From assembly GCA_900546245.1 (NCBI GenBank), contig URBY01000051.1, forward strand, positions 1 through 5,691: a DNA stretch of 5,691 nucleotides, written 5' to 3'. Under the pieces are notes generated by a model. It ran no database searches. It saw only the letters and a list, made by a program, of their open reading frames with translations, and was not told where the DNA came from. Positions 1 through 5,691 of the stretch are shown in pieces. Numbering within the stretch: the stretch's first letter is position 1; each line of letters starts with the position of its first letter. This stretch comes from an uncultured Mycoplasmatota bacterium (GTDB lineage: Bacteria; Bacillota_I; Bacilli_A; RF39; UBA660). A program made the position numbers and the translations under genes.

Positions 1-441
1 TTTAGATTTAAGCGGTTTAATAAGTGCTGAAGGTTTAGTATTACCAAACACAATAAATGGAAGTTTAGATTTAAGCGGTTTAATAAGTGCTGAAGGTTTA
101 GTATTACCAAACACAATAAATGGAAGTTTAGATTTAAGCGGTTTAATAAGTGCTGAAGGTTTAGTATTACCAAACACAATAAATGGAAGTTTAGATTTAA
201 GCGGTTTAATAAGTGCTGAAGGTTTAGTATTACCAAACACAATAGAAGGATGTTTAAGTTTAAACGGTTTAATAAGTGCCGAAGGTTTAGTATTACCAGA
301 CACAATAAATGAAAGTTTAGATTTAGACAGTTTAACAAGTGCCAAAGGTTTAGTATTACCAAATACAATAATAGGATATTTATATTTATATAATTTAGCA
401 AGTGCTGAAGGCTTAATATTACCAATTTCATTATTTGATAG
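1..441 (+). repeat. Tandem array of 63-bp units, seven copies visible
   Basis: Units begin at 1, 64, 127, 190, 253, 316 and 379, each starting TTTA. Units 1-3 are identical at all 63 positions, and the perfect periodicity runs on through position 244. By hand count, unit 4 has 3 differences from unit 1 (all in its last 8 bases), unit 5 has 6 and unit 6 has 11; unit 7 is more diverged still. The period is a multiple of three, so copy-number change keeps the frame. The array almost certainly continues to the left of the window. Confidence 0.95.
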
Positions 442-547
442 AATTCATTCAAATATTACTATTCCTGAAACATGTTTTATTCCTGATGAAGAATATTATA
501 AATATAAAAATGAATATAAAAATAATGAAAGTATAAGAAAAATATAA
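1..547 (+). CDS. Leucine-rich tandem-repeat protein, C-terminal part (5' end outside window)
   Basis: The open frame enters from the left edge (first full codon at 2) and stops at TAA 545-547, leaving 181 visible residues. Seven units of 21 residues come first, built on LDLSGL, then SAEG, then LVLPNTI, with leucine/isoleucine at fixed spacings, S-A-(E/K)-G nearly invariant and one proline per unit. Next is a 34-residue non-repeated tail containing IPETCFIP and ending in a lysine/tyrosine/asparagine-rich stretch. The spacing resembles bacterial leucine-rich repeats, which form solenoids and usually bind proteins; this is inference from pattern only. The last unit and tail probably cap the solenoid. 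No membrane segment, LPXTG-type anchor or other sorting signal is visible at the C-terminus. The N-terminus, with any signal peptide, is missing, so location and partner are unknown. Codon use matches the neighbours. The gene is probably transcribed separately from the heat-shock operon, since a T-tailed hairpin follows it. Confidence 0.85.
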   Translation, partial: LDLSGLISAEGLVLPNTINGSLDLSGLISAEGLVLPNTINGSLDLSGLISAEGLVLPNTINGSLDLSGLISAEGLVLPNTIEGCLSLNGLISAEGLVLPDTINESLDLDSLTSAKGLVLPNTIIGYLYLYNLASAEGLILPISLFDRIHSNITIPETCFIPDEEYYKYKNEYKNNESIRKI

Positions 548-603
548 ATATATCAGATGAATTAATGTTTAAATTGATGTATTAAATAAATTTAATTATA
601 ATT

Positions 604-632
604 AAAATATGATGTAAAATTCATATTTTTTT
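604..632 (+). terminator. Probable intrinsic terminator of the repeat-protein gene
   Basis: A perfect 9-bp inverted repeat, AAAATATGA (604-612) and TCATATTTT (621-629), encloses an 8-nt loop. A T run spans 626-632, partly inside the 3' arm. The stem has only one G-C pair, so it is weak, but its position 57 nt after the repeat gene's stop and just before the hrcA promoter fits a terminator. In such AT-rich DNA a chance hairpin is possible. Confidence 0.5.
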
Positions 633-647
633 AATATTTTAAAATAA

Positions 648-674
648 TTAGCACTCATCTATTGACATTGCTAA
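648..674 (+). promoter_or_regulatory. CIRCE operator (HrcA binding site), imperfect right arm
   Basis: The left arm TTAGCACTC (648-656) matches the CIRCE consensus exactly. After the canonical 9-nt spacer (657-665), the right arm CATTGCTAA (666-674) matches consensus GAGTGCTAA at 7 of 9 positions. The site overlaps the -35 box, so HrcA bound here would block RNA polymerase. It lies directly upstream of hrcA, which implies autoregulation of hrcA-grpE-dnaK. A second right-arm-like sequence lies 12 bp further on (see findings). Confidence 0.9.
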
Positions 675-689
675 AATAAGTGCTATAAT
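662..689 (+). promoter_or_regulatory. Sigma-A type promoter of the hrcA-grpE-dnaK operon
   Basis: A consensus -35 TTGACA (662-667), a 16-nt spacer and a consensus -10 TATAAT (684-689) are present, with a TG at 681-682 giving an extended -10. The -35 lies in the CIRCE spacer and right arm. Transcription should start near 695-698, giving a leader of only about 25 nt. The upstream stretch 620-650 is almost pure A/T, as in UP-like elements. Confidence 0.9.
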
Positions 690-709
690 TAGATTGTACA
701 CTTGGATTA

Positions 710-716
710 GAGGTGA
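710..716 (+). promoter_or_regulatory. Ribosome binding site that fixes the hrcA start
   Basis: GAGGTGA at 710-716 stands just before ATG 721. The in-frame TTG at 694 has no Shine-Dalgarno and lies at or upstream of the expected transcription start, so 721 is the real start. CACTT at 699-703 can pair with AGGTG 711-715. Confidence 0.85.
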
Positions 717-720
717 ATAT

Positions 721-1710
721 ATGCTTACAGAAAGACAAAGTGCTATATTAAAAATTATAGTTGAAGAGTATATAAAAGTACCAAAGCCAGTTGGTTCAAA
801 ATCTATTTGTGATTCATTAAATGTATCTAGTGCGACAGTTAGAAATGAGATGGCTAACTTAGAGGATTTAGGATACTTAGAAAAAACACATGTATCATCA
901 GGTAGAGTTCCATCTGAGAAAGGTTATAGATATTACGTTGATAACTTAATGAAACCAAAAGAAATGAGTGGTGAAGATGTATTAAAACTTCAAACAATAT
1001 TTCAAAATAATTCATTAGTATTAAGTGATGCAATAGTGAAAAGCTTAGAGATAATATCTGAAATGACTAATTATACAGCAGTTATATTAAAGGATAATGC
1101 TTTAGAAAGTAAACTTAAAAAAGTAGAAGCAATTCCAATTGATGAAAATAATGTAACAGCTATACTTGTAACAGATAAAGGACATGTTGAAAATAAAATA
1201 ATTAATATAACAGGTTCTAATCTAGAGGAAGTAAATAAAACTGTTGAACTTATTAATAAACTTATTGTTGGTACTCCAATTGATGAAGTTACATCTAAAC
1301 TTGAATTTGAAATTAAACCAATTATTAATCAATATGTAAAACATCATGAAATACTTTATAATGCGTTCTATAATGCATTTAATAATTTTAAAGATAGTGC
1401 AGATATGACTATGAGGGGTAGAAATAATTTACTTGAACTTGATGAATTTTCATCTGATGCTAGAAAAATTAAAGATTTAGTTAATAAGTTTGATAATGAC
1501 AATATTGTTTCTAAAATTAAAGAAGATGACTCTGGTATAAATGTGTACATAGGTAATGAAAACAACATAGATGATGATTTGACAGTAATAAAAACAAAAT
1601 ATAATGTAAATGGTAGAGAAGGAACACTTGCAATTCTAGGACCTAAAAGAATGGAATATGATAGAGTTGTAAGTTTACTTGAATACTTAAAACAAGAGAT
1701 TGAAAAGTAA
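721..1710 (+). CDS. hrcA: Heat-inducible transcription repressor HrcA
   Basis: HrcA is the cytoplasmic repressor that binds CIRCE operators and switches off chaperone genes until heat stress; in studied species its folding depends on GroE. The 329 residues from ATG 721 are close to the usual length of about 340. Residues 1-75 form a winged helix-turn-helix domain (MLTERQ start, SSATVRNEMANLEDLGYL at 36-53). The family signature SSGRVPSEKGYRYYVD follows at 59-74. The middle should be the GAF-like domain, and the C-terminal end shows NGREGTLAILGPKRMEY at 297-313 and RVVSLLEYL at 315-323, as in the family. A longer frame from TTG 694 adds nine residues but would start at or before the transcript's 5' end, so it is rejected. 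This is the first gene of the operon, with grpE 12 nt downstream. The CIRCE site just upstream implies that it represses itself. Confidence 0.97.
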   Translation: MLTERQSAILKIIVEEYIKVPKPVGSKSICDSLNVSSATVRNEMANLEDLGYLEKTHVSSGRVPSEKGYRYYVDNLMKPKEMSGEDVLKLQTIFQNNSLVLSDAIVKSLEIISEMTNYTAVILKDNALESKLKKVEAIPIDENNVTAILVTDKGHVENKIINITGSNLEEVNKTVELINKLIVGTPIDEVTSKLEFEIKPIINQYVKHHEILYNAFYNAFNNFKDSADMTMRGRNNLLELDEFSSDARKIKDLVNKFDNDNIVSKIKEDDSGINVYIGNENNIDDDLTVIKTKYNVNGREGTLAILGPKRMEYDRVVSLLEYLKQEIEK

Positions 1711-1715
1711 GGAGG
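1711..1715 (+). promoter_or_regulatory. Ribosome binding site supporting the grpE GTG start
   Basis: GGAGG directly follows the hrcA stop codon and lies 7 nt before GTG 1723. No ATG in this frame lies near it; the next in-frame ATG is codon 46, inside the coiled coil. The GTG is therefore well supported, and the closeness to the hrcA stop suggests translational coupling. Confidence 0.85.
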
Positions 1716-1722
1716 TTTCTTT

Positions 1723-2253
1723 GTGGAAGAAAACAAAAATGAAGAAATAAAAGAAGAAAAGAAAGCAGAAGAACCTAAAGAACATAAAAAGGAACATAAG
1801 AAAGACAAAAAATTAGAAGAACTTCAAAATGAAGTTAATACTCTTAAAGATAAGAATATGAGAATTGCAGCAGAAATGGTTAATACTTTAAGAAGAAAAG
1901 ATGAAGAAACAAATAGACTTCTAAAATATTCAAATGAATCACTTATAACTGAGTTATTACCAGTTATAGATAATTTTGAAAGAGCTCTTAATGTAGATGC
2001 TGCAAGTAATGATATTGAAAGTTATCAAAAGGGTATGACAATGATATATAATGGTTTAAAAAATATATTAGAAAAGTTTGAAGTTAAAGAAATAGAAGCT
2101 ATAGATAAAGAATTTGATCCAAGTTTTCATCAAGCAGTAATGCAGGAAGAAAAAGAAGGAACAAAGGAAAATATAGTAATAGAAGTACTACAAAAGGGGT
2201 ATACTTATAAAGATAAAGTAATAAGACCAGCAATGGTAAAGGTTAGTAAATAA
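1723..2253 (+). CDS. grpE: GrpE, nucleotide exchange factor of DnaK
   Basis: GrpE acts as a dimer in the cytoplasm and opens the DnaK nucleotide pocket to release ADP, which resets the chaperone cycle. The 176 residues start at a GTG. Residues 1-30 are a disordered-looking tail made almost wholly of Glu and Lys with a few Asn, Pro and His. Residues about 31-65 are a predicted coiled coil (LEELQNEVNTLKDKNMRIAA). Residues about 70-120 form the helical bundle with ELLPVIDNFERAL at 77-89. The C-terminal beta-wing that contacts the DnaK ATPase domain carries FDPSFHQAV (131-139) and QKGYTYKDKVIRPAMVKVS (157-175), which are family signatures. The length is ordinary for Gram-positive GrpE. It sits between hrcA (12 nt gap) and dnaK (14 nt gap), under the same CIRCE promoter. 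Confidence 0.97.
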   Translation: MEENKNEEIKEEKKAEEPKEHKKEHKKDKKLEELQNEVNTLKDKNMRIAAEMVNTLRRKDEETNRLLKYSNESLITELLPVIDNFERALNVDAASNDIESYQKGMTMIYNGLKNILEKFEVKEIEAIDKEFDPSFHQAVMQEEKEGTKENIVIEVLQKGYTYKDKVIRPAMVKVSK

Positions 2254-2261
2254 AGGAGAGG
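2254..2261 (+). promoter_or_regulatory. Ribosome binding site of dnaK
   Basis: AGGAGAGG directly follows the grpE stop and precedes ATG 2268 by 6 nt. It is a strong Shine-Dalgarno, as expected for an abundant chaperone. Confidence 0.8.
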
Positions 2262-2267
2262 ATATAT

Positions 2268-4094
2268 ATGAGTAAAATTATAGGTATTGATTTAGGTACA
2301 ACAAATAGTTGTTGTGCAGTATTAGAAGGTGGAAATGCAACAGTTATTGCAAATCCAGAGGGAAATAGAACTACACCATCTGTAGTAGCATTTAAAGGTG
2401 ATGAAATAATCGTTGGTGATGCTGCTAAAAGACAAATGGTAACAAACCCAAATACAATTTATTCAATTAAAAGATTAATGGGTACAGATGAAAAAGTAGA
2501 AGTAAATGGTAAAAAATATACACCACAAGAAATTTCAGCAATGATTTTAGGATATATTAAAGATTATGCAGAAAGTTATTTAGGAGAAAAAGTAACTAAA
2601 GCAGTTATCACTGTTCCAGCATATTTTAATGATGCACAAAGACAAGCAACTAAAGATGCTGGTAAAATCGCAGGTCTTGAAGTTGAAAGAATTATTAATG
2701 AACCTACAGCAGCAGCTCTTGCATATGGTTCTGATAAACAAGATGATTTACATACTATCTTAGTTTATGACCTTGGTGGTGGTACATTCGATGTATCTAT
2801 TCTAGAACTTGGTGATGGTGTTTACGAAGTTAAATCAACATCAGGTAATAACCATTTAGGTGGAGATGACTTTGATAATAGAGTATCAGATTACTTAGTT
2901 GATTTATTCAAAAAAGAAAATGGAATTGATTTAAGTACTGATAAAATGGCTATGCAAAGAATAAAAGATGCTGCTGAAAAGGCTAAGAAAGATTTAAGTG
3001 GAGTATCAAGCACTCAAATAAGCTTACCATTTATATCACAAGGAGAAAATGGACCACTTCACTTAGAAACAACATTAACAAGAGCTAAATTTGAAGAATT
3101 AATTCGTGATCTTGTAGAATCAACTCTAGAACCAGTTAGAAAAGCATTAAAAGATGCTAAACTTACTAAAGATGATATTGATAAAGTTATATTCGTTGGT
3201 GGATCTACTAGAATACCAATGGTAACTGATTTAATTAAGAAAGAACTTGGTAAAGAACCATCTAAAGGAGTTAACCCAGATGAAGTTGTTGCTATGGGTG
3301 CTGCTATCCAAGGTGGAGTACTTACAGGTGAAGTTAATGATATAGTTCTTCTTGATGTAACACCACTTTCACTTGGTATTGAAACAATGGGTGGAGTTAT
3401 GACTGTATTAATTCCAAGAAATACAACAATTCCAACAAGTAAGAGTCAAGTATTTAGTACTGCAGCTGATAATCAACCAGCAGTTGATATACATGTTCTT
3501 CAAGGTGAAAGACCAATGGCAAGTGATAACAAGACACTTGGTAACTTCCAATTAAATAATATCCCACCAGCACCTAGAGGAATTCCTCAAATCGAAGTTA
3601 CATTTGATATAGATGCTAATGGTATAGTTAATGTTAAGGCTAAAGATCTTGGAACAAATAAAGAACAATCTATTACAATTACTGCTTCTACATCACTTTC
3701 TGATGAAGAAATAGATAAAATGGTTAAAGAAGCAGAAGCAAATAAAGAAAAAGATGCTAAGAGAAAAGAAGAAGCAGATGTTAAAAACGAACTTGAACAA
3801 TTAGTATTCGCAACTGAAAAGGCTATTAAAGATTTAGGTGATAAGATTACTGATAAAGAAAAGAGTGAAGCAGAAGATGCTGTTAAAGTAGCTAAAGAAG
3901 CAATGGATTCTAATGACTTAGATAAGATGAAAGATGCTAAAGAAAAATTAAATGAAAAAGCTATGGCTCTAGGTTCTAAAGTTTATGAAGAAGCTGCAAA
4001 AGCAAATCAAGCAAATGCAGGTGCAACATCTGAAAGCACTAATGATGACAAAAAAGATGATTCAGTAGTAGATGCAGATTATGAAGAAAAATAA
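2268..4094 (+). CDS. dnaK: Chaperone DnaK (Hsp70)
   Basis: DnaK is the cytoplasmic ATP-driven chaperone that binds exposed hydrophobic peptide segments and works with a J-protein and GrpE. All 608 residues are present. ATPase domain landmarks: phosphate-1 loop GIDLGTTNS (6-14), SIKRLMG with the conserved lysine at 68, connect-1 motif IINEPTAAALAYG (142-154), phosphate-2 loop VYDLGGGTFDVS (166-177), HLGGDDFD (196-203) and adenosine motif VIFVGGSTRIP (307-317). The interdomain linker and start of the substrate domain read VLLDVTPLSLGIET (360-373). The beta-sandwich runs to about 475, the charged helical lid to about 575, then a flexible tail ending DADYEEK like other bacterial DnaKs. The segment after KRLMG is short, lacking the roughly 24-residue insertion of Proteobacterial DnaK; this is the Gram-positive form. 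Two in-frame TAA codons (4092 and 4095) end the gene. It is third in the CIRCE-controlled operon. No dnaJ follows. Confidence 0.99.
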   Translation: MSKIIGIDLGTTNSCCAVLEGGNATVIANPEGNRTTPSVVAFKGDEIIVGDAAKRQMVTNPNTIYSIKRLMGTDEKVEVNGKKYTPQEISAMILGYIKDYAESYLGEKVTKAVITVPAYFNDAQRQATKDAGKIAGLEVERIINEPTAAALAYGSDKQDDLHTILVYDLGGGTFDVSILELGDGVYEVKSTSGNNHLGGDDFDNRVSDYLVDLFKKENGIDLSTDKMAMQRIKDAAEKAKKDLSGVSSTQISLPFISQGENGPLHLETTLTRAKFEELIRDLVESTLEPVRKALKDAKLTKDDIDKVIFVGGSTRIPMVTDLIKKELGKEPSKGVNPDEVVAMGAAIQGGVLTGEVNDIVLLDVTPLSLGIETMGGVMTVLIPRNTTIPTSKSQVFSTAADNQPAVDIHVLQGERPMASDNKTLGNFQLNNIPPAPRGIPQIEVTFDIDANGIVNVKAKDLGTNKEQSITITASTSLSDEEIDKMVKEAEANKEKDAKRKEEADVKNELEQLVFATEKAIKDLGDKITDKEKSEAEDAVKVAKEAMDSNDLDKMKDAKEKLNEKAMALGSKVYEEAAKANQANAGATSESTNDDKKDDSVVDADYEEK

Positions 4095-4095
4095 T

Positions 4096-4137
4096 AAATA
4101 GAAGTAGAAGTTCTAGCTTGCTAGAACTTTCTATTTT
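4096..4137 (+). terminator. Bulged hairpin after dnaK, probable weak terminator
   Basis: A perfect inverted repeat AAGTTCTAGC (4108-4117) and GCTAGAACTT (4120-4129) forms a 9-bp stem with a CTTG loop. An outer helix AAATAGA (4096-4102) with TCTATTT (4130-4136) stacks below it across a 5-nt 5' bulge (4103-4107). Downstream, TTTCTATTTT is T-rich but interrupted, so termination may be partial, or the element may act as a 3' stabilising or processing hairpin. It sits between the dnaK stop and the peptidase gene. Confidence 0.65.
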
Positions 4138-4147
4138 AATTATGCAT

Positions 4148-4155
4148 AAGGAGAG
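4148..4155 (+). promoter_or_regulatory. Ribosome binding site that fixes the peptidase start
   Basis: AAGGAGAG ends 4 nt before ATG 4160. Another in-frame ATG at 4142 would add six residues, but it lacks an upstream Shine-Dalgarno and this site would fall inside its coding region. ATG 4160 is therefore preferred. GGAGAG 4150-4155 can also pair with CTTTCT 4127-4132. Confidence 0.8.
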
Positions 4156-4159
4156 AATA

Positions 4160-5691
4160 ATGAATAAATATGAAACAAGAAATGATGTGCCTTTAAAATA
4201 TAGATGGGATTTAACAGATATATTTAAAAATATTGATGATTTTAATAAAACTGCAGATGAAGTAAAAGAAGAAATAAAAAAAATAGATAGTTATGTTTCA
4301 TGCACTAAAAACTCAGATAAATTATTTGAATTTTTAGAATTTGATAGTGAACTTACACAAGAAATTGTAAATTTGCAAGTTTATGCTATGACAATAAATG
4401 ATCAAGATTTAAAAGAATCTTTAGGTTCTGAATTTGTTGGGAAAATAGATAATTTAACAACAGAATATCATGCTAAAGTAAGTTTTTTTAGTCCAGAATT
4501 ATTAAGTTTAAGTAAAGAAGATTATAATGATTTATATAAAAATGAAAAATTAGCTAAATATAAAAAATCACTTGATGACATATATAGATACAAAGAACAT
4601 GTATTAAATAAAGAAGAGGAAGAATTATCATCAAGACTAACAAGTACATTAGGTAGTTACGAACAATTGTCATCAACATTATTAAATAGTTGCAATGATT
4701 ATGGTAGTGTTACTATGCCAGATGGAAATATAGAAGAACTAATGAATACAAATTATAGAAGAATAATGAAGAAACTTCCTAGAGATAAAAGAAAAGAAGT
4801 TTACGAACAATTCAATAAGGTAAAAGATAGATATTCAAATATTAGTGCGGGATTATTAGATGATTATGTTAAAACAAATATATCTCTTTCCAAAGTTCAT
4901 AGATATGAATCTACTTGGGATGAAAAATTATTTGATTTAGAACTATCAAACAAAGTATTTGATTCAATGATAGATTCGGCTATTGAAACTAAAGATATAT
5001 TAAAAAAATATTACGATTTAAAAAGTAAAGTTTTAAAAATAGATAAATGTGCTCCTTGGGATGCACCTATAGAACTATATGAAACTGATAAGGAATATAC
5101 TATAGAAGAAGCATGTGATTTAGTTTTAAAAGCATTAGAACCCCTTGGTGAAGATTATATAAAACATTTTAAAAATGTAATTGATGATAGATGTATTGAT
5201 TTCTGCCAGTATAAAGGAAAACGTAGTGGTGGATACTGTGTATCATCTCCTGGACTCAAAAATTCAAAAATATTAATGAGTTTCAATAATGATTTACAAT
5301 CAGTTTCGACAATTGCTCATGAGTCAGGTCATAATGTTCATCATCAATATTTATATGAAAATAATTTTGCAGAGTATAGAATTGTATCATATGTGGTTTC
5401 TGAGGTAGCATCTTTAACAAATGAATTTTTACTATCAAATTATTTAATTAACAATGGTAGCAGGGAAGAAGCTTTATCTGGTTTATCAAATATTCTTGCA
5501 GTTTTTAATTCAAATTTTTATGGTGGTATACTTGATGGTGATTTTGAAAGAGAATTTTATAAGTATGTAGAAAACGGTGGAACTTTAACAAAAGATTATT
5601 TAAATAATTTATATGAAAAAAATTTACTTAAATTTTATCCTATTGAAATTGAAAGTGAATATCAAAAAGAAGCTTGGATTAGTATAGATCA
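4160..5691 (+). CDS. pepF: Oligoendopeptidase F-type zinc peptidase (M3 family), 3' end outside window
   Basis: Predicted cytoplasmic zinc metallopeptidase cutting oligopeptides, as known for the PepF branch of family M3. The frame is open from ATG 4160 to the window edge: 510 full codons with no in-frame stop; family members are about 600 residues, so roughly 90 are missing. The N-terminus (MNKYETRNDV, then RWDLTDIF) fits PepF, which has a WDL motif near the start. The helical region follows, then KRSGGY (354-359) and LMSFNNDL shortly before the active site. The zinc motif HESGH lies at 387-391 (ligands H387 and H391, catalytic E388), followed by NVHHQY. SEVASLTNE supplies the third zinc ligand, E415, 28 residues after H387 as in M3 enzymes. 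The serine in HESGH replaces the more usual Leu or Phe. No signal peptide is seen. The C-terminal substrate-contact residues are outside the window. It follows dnaK by 65 nt, separated by a hairpin; no convincing own promoter was found. Another M3B subgroup is possible. Confidence 0.92.
   Translation, partial: MNKYETRNDVPLKYRWDLTDIFKNIDDFNKTADEVKEEIKKIDSYVSCTKNSDKLFEFLEFDSELTQEIVNLQVYAMTINDQDLKESLGSEFVGKIDNLTTEYHAKVSFFSPELLSLSKEDYNDLYKNEKLAKYKKSLDDIYRYKEHVLNKEEEELSSRLTSTLGSYEQLSSTLLNSCNDYGSVTMPDGNIEELMNTNYRRIMKKLPRDKRKEVYEQFNKVKDRYSNISAGLLDDYVKTNISLSKVHRYESTWDEKLFDLELSNKVFDSMIDSAIETKDILKKYYDLKSKVLKIDKCAPWDAPIELYETDKEYTIEEACDLVLKALEPLGEDYIKHFKNVIDDRCIDFCQYKGKRSGGYCVSSPGLKNSKILMSFNNDLQSVSTIAHESGHNVHHQYLYENNFAEYRIVSYVVSEVASLTNEFLLSNYLINNGSREEALSGLSNILAVFNSNFYGGILDGDFEREFYKYVENGGTLTKDYLNNLYEKNLLKFYPIEIESEYQKEAWISID

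Noticed and set aside
1..441. CRISPR array as an explanation for the regular repeats
   Set aside because: The units are directly adjacent without unique spacers, keep an open reading frame and encode a regular leucine-rich protein pattern.
591..606. Perfect 16-bp palindrome TTTAATTATAATTAAA upstream of the hrcA promoter
   Set aside because: It is made only of A and T in a very AT-rich gap, where such palindromes arise readily by chance, and no known operator matches it. The same caution applies to TATTTTAAAATA at 635-646.
694..720. TTG start for hrcA adding nine residues
   Set aside because: It has no Shine-Dalgarno and lies at or before the expected transcription start 5-9 nt after the -10 box. 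ATG 721 has a good ribosome site and gives the usual HrcA N-terminus.
1368..1808. Minus-strand open frame of 146 codons opposite the end of hrcA and start of grpE
   Set aside because: Its Ser/Phe/Leu-rich product is what the complement of Lys/Glu-rich coding sequence gives. It overlaps two certain genes and shows no recognisable domain.
721..4094. A novel system hidden in the hrcA-grpE-dnaK block
   Set aside because: All three proteins have complete family motifs and normal lengths, with no fusion, frameshift or insertion. It is an ordinary heat-shock operon apart from the missing dnaJ.
4118..4146. Possible separate promoter for the peptidase (TTGCTA, 17 nt, TATGCA)
   Set aside because: The -10 match is poor, the -35 lies inside the hairpin, and transcription would begin at or after the ribosome site.
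4142..4159. Alternative in-frame ATG for the peptidase, six codons upstream
   Set aside because: There is no Shine-Dalgarno ahead of it, while AAGGAGAG is correctly placed for ATG 4160.

Overview
The window is strongly AT-rich, with codons mostly ending in A or T and very frequent TTA leucine and AAA lysine. It uses strong GGAGG-type ribosome binding sites. Every tryptophan seen is TGG and no in-frame TGA occurs, so the standard code fits. DnaK is the shorter form (608 residues, no insertion in the first quarter of the ATPase domain) seen in Gram-positive lineages. HrcA/CIRCE control of hrcA-grpE-dnaK is typical of Firmicutes. Together these suggest a low-GC Firmicute (Bacilli/Erysipelotrichia-like or Clostridia-like). 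The exact group cannot be fixed from this window, and it could be a gut or uncultured lineage.

Layout, all genes on the + strand. (1) Positions 1-547 hold the 3' end of a gene for a 21-residue leucine-rich repeat protein, open at the left edge. Its first three 63-bp units are identical and the later ones diverge step by step. (2) Positions 548-720 are intergenic. They hold an AT-rich hairpin with a T run (likely terminator of the repeat gene), then a CIRCE operator overlapping a strong promoter. The short leader can fold over the hrcA ribosome binding site. (3) Positions 721-4094 are the heat-shock operon hrcA-grpE-dnaK, tightly spaced (12 and 14 nt gaps), each gene with its own Shine-Dalgarno. 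(4) Positions 4095-4159 hold a bulged inverted repeat, a probable weak terminator. (5) From 4160 to the right edge is an oligoendopeptidase F-type (M3) zinc peptidase gene, cut off by the window after 510 codons, with its zinc motif complete. Neither the repeat gene nor the peptidase is closed within the window.

How they work together: HrcA represses its own operon at CIRCE. GrpE is the nucleotide exchange factor that recycles DnaK. The expected third partner, dnaJ, is not next to dnaK, where it commonly sits in Firmicutes; the peptidase gene is there instead. A peptidase that trims oligopeptides would suit a proteostasis locus, but the hairpin between them argues that it is at least partly a separate unit.

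Most of the window is conserved housekeeping. I found no new multi-gene system. The points worth a second look are the homogenised repeat array, the extra CIRCE half-site, the possible thermosensor-like leader of hrcA, and the dnaJ-less arrangement.
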